This document shows, in pieces, positions 1 through 4,634 of a stretch of DNA of 8,025 nucleotides (positions are counted from its first letter, which is position 1; each line of letters opens with the position of its first letter). The DNA lies in NCBI GenBank assembly GCA_021793495.1, contig JAJYSQ010000052.1, positions 1 through 8,025 of the forward strand. Reading direction: 5' to 3'. A program made the translations under genes and the position numbers. This DNA is from Actinomycetes bacterium. Its GTDB lineage: Bacteria; Actinomycetota; Actinomycetes; JAJYSQ01. The notes beneath the pieces were generated by a model. It saw only the letters and a program-made list of their open reading frames with translations, was not told the origin of the DNA and did not search any database.

Positions 1-57
1 TGGGCTGGCGTGCCTCGGTGGGGGTGGAAGCCGCCGCAGCGACATGCTCGCCCGGGC

Positions 58-97
58 TTGCCACGCGTTTGCCACACCGATATCCGATACTTTGCCG
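58..97. repeat. Spaced TTGCC direct repeats
   Basis: TTGCCAC occurs at 58-64 and again at 69-75, exactly 11 bp apart, or about one helical turn. A related TTGCCG follows at 92-97. Between the second and third copies lies a short AT-richer stretch (GATATCCGATAC) that stands out in this very GC-rich DNA. In-phase spacing of this kind is typical of a protein-binding site, but no gene in the window starts next to it, so its target could only lie to the left of the window. No function can be assigned. Apart from this, a small hairpin and the tRNA relic, I see nothing coding in bases 1-229. Confidence 0.3.
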
Positions 98-136
98 CAT
101 CATTCGGCCCTCAGGAGCGCCCTCCGGCACCGGCGG

Positions 137-157
137 TCTTGTCGAGAGTGCACAAGA
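137..157 (-). terminator. Small hairpin, possible end of tRNA operon
   Basis: TCTTGT at 137-142 pairs perfectly with ACAAGA at 152-157 around a 9-base loop. It lies downstream of the tRNA-Glu/Asp/Phe-relic cluster in its direction of transcription and could end or shape that transcript. The stem is only 6 bp and AT-rich, and no U-run follows on the minus strand, so it is a weak candidate for a factor-independent terminator. Confidence 0.25.
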
Positions 158-170
158 AATGCGAGGAAGG

Positions 171-222
171 ACCCCCCGATTGTCAGTCAGTCGGACGCTC
201 GTGCCAACGGAGCTACCCGCCT
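171..222 (-). pseudogene. tRNA-Phe relic (5' half only)
   Basis: Read on the minus strand, the segment matches the 5' half of an actinobacterial tRNA-Phe. It has a seven-base acceptor strand (AGGCGGG), TA at positions 8-9, the D stem GCTC/GAGC closing a TTGG-type D loop, then a G and the anticodon stem TCCGA/TCGGG. It ends in GGTC, the usual variable-loop sequence. Several features break it. The anticodon loop is 11 bases (CTGACTGACAA) instead of 7 because CTGA is duplicated. The invariant A14 is C. No T arm (TTCGA) or complementary acceptor strand follows. Only 7 bases separate it from tRNA-Asp, and the order Glu-Asp-Phe is a common actinobacterial tRNA cluster, which supports the identity. 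It cannot make a normal tRNA, so a working tRNA-Phe gene must exist elsewhere. Identity as Phe rests on body sequence and position, not on the anticodon. Confidence 0.6.
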
Positions 223-229
223 GATCGTG

Positions 230-304
230 CGGTCCCGACGGGATTCGAACCCGCGGCCTCCACCTTGACAGGGTGGCGAGCACTCCAAGCTGCTCCACGG
301 GACC
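230..304 (-). tRNA. tRNA-Asp (anticodon GTC)
   Basis: A complete cloverleaf of 75 bases can be folded by hand. The acceptor GGTCCCG pairs with CGGGACC, the D stem is GAGC/GCTC, and the anticodon stem CCACC/GGTGG holds the loop CTGTCAA with anticodon GTC. The T arm is GCGGG-TTCGAAT-CCCGT, and the discriminator base is G at 230. Anticodon GTC reads the aspartate codons GAC and GAU. CCA is not encoded; the bases after the discriminator are CAC, so the 3' end must be added by the CCA-adding enzyme. It lies 43 bases downstream of tRNA-Glu and is probably processed from the same precursor. Confidence 0.96.
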
Positions 305-347
305 AAGGTCAACCGTCGCCCTTGGGGGGGCTCTGGCTGGTCGTGCG

Positions 348-420
348 TGCCCCCAACGGGATTCGAACCCGTGCTGCCGCCTTGAAAGGGCGGTGTCCTG
401 GGCCGCTAGACGATGAGGGC
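348..420 (-). tRNA. tRNA-Glu (anticodon TTC)
   Basis: A 73-base cloverleaf is visible. The acceptor GCCCTCA pairs with TGGGGGC, including one U5-G68 wobble. The anticodon stem CCGCC/GGCGG carries the loop CTTTCAA with anticodon TTC, the T arm is ACGGG-TTCGAAT-CCCGT, and the discriminator is A. CCA is not encoded. It reads the glutamate codons and also supplies glutamyl-tRNA for tetrapyrrole synthesis where that route is used. It is the first gene of the minus-strand tRNA cluster, followed by tRNA-Asp and the tRNA-Phe relic. Confidence 0.96.
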
Positions 421-422
421 GC

Positions 423-435
423 GTGTGGCCCACAC
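423..435. promoter_or_regulatory. Palindrome in tRNA leader
   Basis: GTGTGG at 423-428 and CCACAC at 430-435 form a perfect inverted repeat around a single C, two bases upstream of the mature 5' end of tRNA-Glu. The one-base centre is too tight for an ordinary hairpin, so a protein site or a slightly opened stem in the precursor near the RNase P cleavage point is more plausible. It may also be chance in GC-rich DNA. Confidence 0.25.
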
Positions 436-460
436 GGCTGGCGCCGTCGGGGACTGGCAC

Positions 461-490
461 AGCATAGGGGACGGTACCGGTGGGGGACAA
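461..490 (-). promoter_or_regulatory. Candidate promoter of the tRNA cluster
   Basis: On the minus strand a -35 box TTGTCC (485-490) is followed after 18 bp by a -10 box TATGCT (461-466). Each matches the vegetative sigma consensus at four of six positions. The predicted start near base 454 would leave a leader of roughly 33 bases before tRNA-Glu, which suits a short tRNA precursor. I see no better candidate between the tRNA and the divergent metallopeptidase gene. Confidence 0.5.
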
Positions 491-503
491 AGCGGCTACC
501 GGG

Positions 504-517
504 CCGCACCGGTGCGG
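504..517. promoter_or_regulatory. Perfect 14-bp palindrome between divergent genes
   Basis: CCGCACC/GGTGCGG forms a perfect uninterrupted 14-bp palindrome. It sits 13 bp upstream of the candidate tRNA -35 box and 24 bp before the metallopeptidase start codon, so a protein bound here could affect both directions. No known operator was recognised. Confidence 0.3.
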
Positions 518-541
518 TGCGAGCATGGTCGGGTGTACGAG

Positions 542-886
542 ATGGGCTCCGGGACCTTCGAAGAGCTGGTCGGCGAGGAGCTGGATGCGCTGCCCGAGCA
601 CATCGCAGCGGCGATGACCAACGTCGTCGTGCTGGTCGAGGACGTGCCGCCCCCGGACCAGCCCGAGGACCTGCTCGGGCTGTACGACGGGGTGGCGCTC
701 ACCGAGCGGGGCGCCTGGTACGCCGGGGTGCTGCCGGACCGGATCGTGATCTTCCGGATCCCGACGCTGCGCATCTGCGCGAACCGGCAGGAGGTGGGTG
801 CGCAGGTGCACATCACCTTGGTCCACGAGATCGGACACCATGTCGGGATGGACGAGCAACGGTTGACCGAGCTCGGGTGGTCCTGA
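542..886 (+). CDS. Small zincin-like metallopeptidase (HExxH) family protein
   Basis: The 114-residue protein matches the short actinobacterial metallopeptidase family (Pfam Zincin_1, formerly DUF1025). Conserved pieces in order are an N-terminal helix (FEELVGEELDALP, about residues 6-18), the motif VLVEDVPPP (30-38), LLGLYDG and LTERG (44-57), a VLPDRIVIFR strand (63-72), and the zinc site HEIGHH (95-100) followed by GMDE. H95 and H99 should bind zinc, E96 should be the catalytic base, and D104 or E105 is the likely third ligand. The substrate is unknown. There is no signal peptide or membrane segment, so it is probably cytoplasmic. I chose ATG 542 because homology begins there. The frame is open further upstream, but that part overlaps the tRNA-Glu region and looks non-coding. 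A GTG at 533 is an alternative. The ribosome binding site is weak (GGTCGGG, 8 bases before ATG). It is the only plus-strand gene and converges on the MFS gene. Confidence 0.9.
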   Translation: MGSGTFEELVGEELDALPEHIAAAMTNVVVLVEDVPPPDQPEDLLGLYDGVALTERGAWYAGVLPDRIVIFRIPTLRICANRQEVGAQVHITLVHEIGHHVGMDEQRLTELGWS

Positions 887-920
887 CCCACGCCGCCCGA
901 GAATGGTGCCCGCCTTGGCG

Positions 921-953
921 GATCCGGACAGGGATGGCTGGCTTGTCCGGATC
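921..953. terminator. Hairpin between convergent genes
   Basis: GATCCGGACA (921-930) and TGTCCGGATC (944-953) form a perfect 10-bp stem around a 13-base loop. It lies 34 bases after the metallopeptidase stop and 29 bases after the MFS stop on the opposite strand, where a shared bidirectional terminator would be expected. Neither strand has a clear T-run after the stem, which is common for actinobacterial terminators. GGATCGAG is repeated just to the right (949-956 and 968-975). Confidence 0.5.
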
Positions 954-982
954 GAGTGGCTGATATGGATCGAGCGGGGGCG

Positions 983-2413
983 TCACGATGTCATCGGGGC
1001 CGGCCGTGAGGGACGGTGCAACGGAGGCGAACGACGGTGTCGCCGGGCACTGAGCACCGCGTCGACCAGGGCCACGCCCATGACCACGACCGCCACCGCG
1101 AGTGCCAGCCGCGGGGCGAGGGGAGCGACGCCGACCGCGCCGCCCACCGCCCAGCACAGCTGCAGGGTGCTCTCCGAGCGGGCGAACGCCGCCGAGCGGA
1201 CCTCGTACGGGATGTGGGACTGCAGCAGGGAGTCCGCGGCCAGCTTGGTCAACGCCTGGGTGGCTCCGGTGGCCACCCCGAGTACGACCAGGGTGACCGG
1301 TGACAGGACCAGGATCGTGACCAGCAGCGCGCCGACCGCGGTCAGCAGGGCGCCGACCTGCAGCGCCTGGGGGGCACGCCCGGACAGCCGGGTGCCCATC
1401 GCGTTTCCGGCCAGTGCCCCAGCCCCGGCCCCGGCGGCCACCAGGACGAGGGTGGTCGCGCCTCCGGGCAGGCCACCCGGACGGGCGTGCCGGACCAGCA
1501 GCGCCAGGTAGACCGTGACGAACCCACCGAGCCACCGCCCGCCGCCGCCGGCCCACACGGCGTGCCCGGCGATGTCCCCGAGGGCCCGCTGGGGTAGCAG
1601 GCGCAGGCGTCGACCGGGCGGGCGCGCCGAGGTACGCGATGTGGGCGCGGACTCGACGTCCACATCGAGCTCCCCGGGCAGGAACAGGGTCAGCGCGCTG
1701 CCGACCAGGTAGACCACTCCGGCCATGCGCAGGGTCCACTCGGCGCCCGCGGTCTTGGCCAAGCCCGCGCCGATCGGGGTCAGCGCGGTCGCGGCGATCA
1801 GTGCGAGCAGAGCCATCCGGCTGTTGGCTCGGACCAGGTTCATCGATGGTGGAAGCAATCGGGGCAGGATCGCGCTGCGCGTCACGATGTAGGCCTTGGA
1901 CGCCAGCAGCAGCATGAACGCCTCGGGGTACAGGGCTACGGGGTCGGACTGGTGGACGACCTCGGCGATCTGGAAGGCCAGCAGGCCGCGGACCACCAAG
2001 GTCACCAGCAGCACGATGCGTCGGCTGCCCCGTAGCCGGTCGAGCAGGGGGCCGACCAGTGGCCCCAGCACGGCGAACGGGGCGAGGGTGAACAGCAGGT
2101 ACATCGCGACCTGGCCGCGGGCCGCACCGGCGCTCACGCCGAACAGCAGCGACCCGGCCAGCCCGACGGTGACCAACCCGTCTCCGCTGACCGACAGGGC
2201 GTGCATCTCGATCAGCGAGGACAGCCCGGTCTCGTCAGCGCCCTCCGCATGCACCGCACGGTGGAAACGGCCGGCCAGCAGTCGCGTGCCGCGAGCGCCG
2301 CCCCGCGCGGTGCTCGCCGACGCGCGGCGCAGCCCGCGCCACCCGGCCCGGCCGGCTGCGAGCGTACGGGCAGCCCGCTGGCCGGCAGGGTCGGCACCGT
2401 CTGGTACGCGCAC
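983..2413 (-). CDS. MFS-type transporter, substrate unknown
   Basis: The 476-residue protein resembles actinobacterial major facilitator proteins with a long positively charged N-terminal region (residues 1-65, rich in Arg and Ala). It has about ten to twelve hydrophobic segments, for example around 77-93, 101-122, 133-152, 160-178, 199-218, 230-246, 293-308, 319-338, 350-380 and 421-452. GPLVGPLLDRLRGSRR (117-132) resembles MFS motif A between the second and third helices. A hydrophilic linker at about 248-278 separates the two halves. It should be an inner-membrane secondary transporter, probably exporting its substrate, which the sequence does not reveal. The start is GTG 2413: a stop lies eleven codons upstream in frame, no other start occurs before the conserved region, and no clear Shine-Dalgarno sequence is seen. 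It begins 45 bases after the diguanylate cyclase gene and is probably cotranscribed with it. Confidence 0.85.
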   Translation of the reverse strand: MRVPDGADPAGQRAARTLAAGRAGWRGLRRASASTARGGARGTRLLAGRFHRAVHAEGADETGLSSLIEMHALSVSGDGLVTVGLAGSLLFGVSAGAARGQVAMYLLFTLAPFAVLGPLVGPLLDRLRGSRRIVLLVTLVVRGLLAFQIAEVVHQSDPVALYPEAFMLLLASKAYIVTRSAILPRLLPPSMNLVRANSRMALLALIAATALTPIGAGLAKTAGAEWTLRMAGVVYLVGSALTLFLPGELDVDVESAPTSRTSARPPGRRLRLLPQRALGDIAGHAVWAGGGGRWLGGFVTVYLALLVRHARPGGLPGGATTLVLVAAGAGAGALAGNAMGTRLSGRAPQALQVGALLTAVGALLVTILVLSPVTLVVLGVATGATQALTKLAADSLLQSHIPYEVRSAAFARSESTLQLCWAVGGAVGVAPLAPRLALAVAVVVMGVALVDAVLSARRHRRSPPLHRPSRPAPMTS

Positions 2414-2458
2414 CCGGACAGTCTGCCCGCACGCTCGGCCGGATCAGCACCGGCGCCC

Positions 2459-4120
2459 TCACGTGGTGACGCGTACCCGGCCTCCGCCGGCCCGTTTTGC
2501 CTCGTACATGGCCCGGTCGGCCTGGGCGAGCAGCGCATCGGTGTCGAGCAGGTCCAGGGCCGCTGCCACGCCGATGCTCAGGGTCACCGGGGCCTGGGGA
2601 GCGGCCAGACCGACCCCGAGTCGCTCGCTGGTGGTCAGCAGCCGTTCGGCGATCGCGGTGGCCTCGTCCAGGTCGGTGTCGACCAGCAGGACCACGAACT
2701 CGTCCCCGCCGGTGCGGACCACCACGTCCTTGGCCCGCGCGTGGGCAGTCAGCATGCCAGCGACCTCGCGCAGCACCGTGTCCCCGGCCAGGTGCCCCAG
2801 GACGTCGTTGGTCTGCTTGAAGCGGTCCACGTCGATCATCAACGCCGCCACCCACCGTCCCGGCAACGTGGGGGCATCGCGCAGCTCCCGCAGCTCGCGG
2901 TCCAGCCGTCGCCGGTTGCCTACGCCGGTCAACGGATCCTGGTGGCTGGCCTCGGTGATCGCGTCACGTTCGCTGCGGATCCGCTCCACCGACAACAGCG
3001 CCTGGGCGGTCTTCAAGGTTCGTAGCCGCTGCTCCCAGACCGCCCGGGCCATCATGTCGGCGTACTCCATGGCGTGGCCCGCTCCCGAGGCGGCGCACCC
3101 AGCCACGACGATCCGGGCCCGGGCGTGGCGGACAGACGCCTCCAGGCTCCAGCCTGCGTGCTCAGGCAGCCGGGCGGCAGCCTGCTCGACCGCGGCTGCC
3201 GCGGACGGGAGGTCGCCGGAGCGCTCGTGGGCCAGCGCGAGGAAGAGCCGGGCAAACGCCGCGTCTGCCAGAAGTCCGAGCTCGTCGAGCGCCGGGAGGT
3301 TGGCCTGGAGGCGTTCGATCGCCGCGTCCGCCTGGCCGCCATGAGCCTGGGCGCACCCCAGGAGCACCGCGGCACCGCGGACCCACCGGTCCCGCGGCAG
3401 GCGCTCGGCCTCGACCGCACAGCGCGCGGCGTACCGCTCGGCCATGGAGGACTTCAACAGGGCATCGGCATGCTGGTCGACGCTGTCGAGCTCCAGGGCC
3501 CAGCGCAGGTGGAACTCGGCGAGGTTGAGCAGGTCGATCGCCCGGCCCTCCGGCATCCATCCGTCGGTGGGCTCCAGCCGGAGCGCCTCGAGGAAGTGCG
3601 GCAGGGCCAGCTCGTACAGCCGCAGCTGGTCGTAGGCGACGGCGACGCCGGTGTGCGCGTAGCTGGCCGTCAGGGGATCGCCGGCCGCGCCTTCCAGGAA
3701 GATCTCGGCCGTGACCAGGTCGCGCATCCCTGCATCGACCTCGCCGCTCAAGATCCGCTGCGAGGCCCGCATGGACAGCGCGTTGGACTCCCAGAGCGCC
3801 ATCCCGGACGCCCGGGTCATCTCCAGCAGCTCGTCGGCCGCGGCCAGCGCGCGGTCGTTGTTGCCGGCCCAGTGCCAGGCCACCGCACGGGCGTACAGCG
3901 CCCGGGCGCGCAGCTCGCTGCGTACCGGGGCGTTCAGCTCGGGCAGCAGCTGGTCGACGAGCTCGAGGCAGCCGATCGGGTCGCCCGACTGGGCCAGCAT
4001 CATCGCCTGGGTGACCCGCTCCTGAAGATGAGGCTCAGCCAGATGAGGCTCGGCGGCACCGGCCAGGTGCGGGACGGGCTCGTCGTCCGACGAGTGGTGG
4101 TCAACGGCCATGAGGCCCAT
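2459..4120 (-). CDS. TPR-containing GGDEF diguanylate cyclase
   Basis: The 553-residue protein makes cyclic di-GMP from two GTP. Residues 35-345 are helical TPR-like repeats (for example 71-100, 151-184, 248-279 and 285-318). A charged helical linker at 361-392 leads into the GGDEF domain (393-550). All key features are visible: DPLTGVGNRR at 395-404, the metal-binding D430 in DVDRFK, N438 and D447 of the ND-GH-GD guanine pocket, GGDEF at 471-475, and LSIGVA and ADRAMYEAKR near the end. RAKD (462-465) lies five residues before GGDEF and is a standard inhibitory I-site, so product feedback is expected. There is no signal peptide, membrane helix, PAS, GAF or EAL domain, so it is soluble and presumably controlled through partners bound by the TPR region. 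ATG 4120 and ATG 4111 are alternative starts, neither with a good ribosome binding site. The MFS gene follows after 45 bases. Confidence 0.92.
   Translation of the reverse strand: MGLMAVDHHSSDDEPVPHLAGAAEPHLAEPHLQERVTQAMMLAQSGDPIGCLELVDQLLPELNAPVRSELRARALYARAVAWHWAGNNDRALAAADELLEMTRASGMALWESNALSMRASQRILSGEVDAGMRDLVTAEIFLEGAAGDPLTASYAHTGVAVAYDQLRLYELALPHFLEALRLEPTDGWMPEGRAIDLLNLAEFHLRWALELDSVDQHADALLKSSMAERYAARCAVEAERLPRDRWVRGAAVLLGCAQAHGGQADAAIERLQANLPALDELGLLADAAFARLFLALAHERSGDLPSAAAAVEQAAARLPEHAGWSLEASVRHARARIVVAGCAASGAGHAMEYADMMARAVWEQRLRTLKTAQALLSVERIRSERDAITEASHQDPLTGVGNRRRLDRELRELRDAPTLPGRWVAALMIDVDRFKQTNDVLGHLAGDTVLREVAGMLTAHARAKDVVVRTGGDEFVVLLVDTDLDEATAIAERLLTTSERLGVGLAAPQAPVTLSIGVAAALDLLDTDALLAQADRAMYEAKRAGGGRVRVTT
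4026..4055 (-). repeat. 15-bp tandem duplication in the GGDEF gene
   Basis: AGATGAGGCTC-AGCC (4026-4040) is followed directly by AGATGAGGCTC-GGCG (4041-4055), with 13 of 15 bases identical. Because 15 is a multiple of three it keeps the frame and encodes the repeated peptide AEPHL-AEPHL at residues 22-32. A further PHLA precedes it (17-20). This is a low-complexity N-terminal tail ahead of the TPR region. Confidence 0.7.
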
Positions 4121-4125
4121 GATCG

Positions 4126-4154
4126 GCCATAGCGAGGCTCGGTGGGTCGGTCAT
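4126..4154 (-). promoter_or_regulatory. Weak candidate promoter for the GGDEF gene
   Basis: On the minus strand ATGACC (4149-4154) and TATGGC (4126-4131) are 17 bp apart. The predicted transcription start would fall on or beside ATG 4120, giving a leaderless message. That would fit the absence of a Shine-Dalgarno sequence and is a common arrangement in actinobacteria. The -10 match is poor, and read-through from the genes upstream is also possible. Confidence 0.25.
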
Positions 4155-4167
4155 CCGGACGGAGAGC

Positions 4168-4554
4168 TCAGGTGCCGGTGAGGCCGTGGCGAAGCGCCGT
4201 CACCTCGGCCGGCGTGACCAGGACCGCCCCCGCGGACAGCCGGGCTTCCTCGAGGGTACGGCCGTCCACCGGAGCCCCGGGGGTGACCTGCTCCTCGACG
4301 GCCACGACGCCGACCACGGAGGCTGCGCCTGGGCTCAGGACCGTCACCCACGGGACCTGGGCCGATACCAGGAGCTCGAGTGCGGCACTCAGTGGCTGGT
4401 CCGCGGTGACGGTGGGGACTTGCGTGTCGACCACCGGAGCGCCGGCCACCTCCATCGCGGCCAGGCCCGCGGTGGCCTCAGCCGCAGCCATGTGTCCGCG
4501 CAGCACCACGCGCGCGTCGGACATCGCGTCGCCGACCCGTACGGTGGCGGTCAT
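4168..4554 (-). CDS. CBS-domain fragment, apparently split from the ClC transporter
   Basis: The frame encodes 128 residues with CBS-type sequence. VRVGDAMSDARVVLRG (5-20) and AGAPVVD (37-43) resemble a first CBS motif. VPTVTADQPLSAALELL (46-62) and VVGVVAVEE (80-88) resemble a second. The first module looks shortened, because APVVD runs almost directly into the next VPTV with no room for its second half. CBS pairs bind adenosine nucleotides and regulate the protein they are attached to. ATG 4554 has no ribosome binding site, and codons just upstream in the same frame (AARFQFGLP) read like the linker found in ClC-CBS fusions. The frame is closed further up by a stop inside the 17-bp array at 4584-4634. 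I infer that it is the detached C-terminus of the ClC gene. It may be untranslated, expressed separately through coupling, or rejoined if repeat number changes. Confidence 0.55.
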   Translation of the reverse strand: MTATVRVGDAMSDARVVLRGHMAAAEATAGLAAMEVAGAPVVDTQVPTVTADQPLSAALELLVSAQVPWVTVLSPGAASVVGVVAVEEQVTPGAPVDGRTLEEARLSAGAVLVTPAEVTALRHGLTGT

Positions 4555-4583
4555 CGGCAGGCCGAACTGGAAACGCGCCGCCG

Positions 4584-4634
4584 CCGAGTCGTCACGGGTG
4601 CCGAGTCGTCACGGCCGCCGAGTCGTCACGGGTG
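4584..4634 (-). repeat. 17-bp tandem triplication across the ClC stop codon
   Basis: Three adjacent 17-bp units lie at 4584-4600, 4601-4617 and 4618-4634, each beginning CCGAGTCGTCACGG on the plus strand. The outer two are identical and the middle one differs at two positions. The ClC frame reads the units successively as TRDDS, AVTTR and HP-stop, so the stop codon (4592-4594) comes from the repeat itself. Two extra copies add 34 bases, shifting the frame by one. The unit nearest the CBS frame, read in that frame, again gives TRDDS and continues into AAARFQFGLP and the CBS protein. This is the pattern expected from slipped-strand or recombinational expansion of a single ancestral unit within a continuous gene. 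Confidence 0.9.

Noticed and set aside
58..86. A plus-strand promoter TTGCCA-17-TATCCG
   Set aside because: The -10 box matches only three of six positions and no gene follows on the plus strand before the oppositely oriented tRNAs.
1..229. An integrative element boundary (att site) at the tRNA-Phe relic
   Set aside because: Integration normally leaves the 3' part of a tRNA as the repeat; here the 5' half survives, and no integrase is visible in the window. It is kept only as a check within the relic finding.
10..541. Long plus-strand open frames across the tRNA cluster, including an N-terminal extension of the metallopeptidase from 413
   Set aside because: They run through two structured tRNA genes on the other strand, have no family resemblance and no ribosome binding site. 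Metallopeptidase homology starts at the ATG at 542.
1896..3344. A 482-residue plus-strand open frame opposite the MFS and GGDEF genes
   Set aside because: It is a Ser/Arg/Thr-rich shadow typical of the antisense of GC-rich genes. It spans two clearly coding minus-strand genes and has no recognisable domain.
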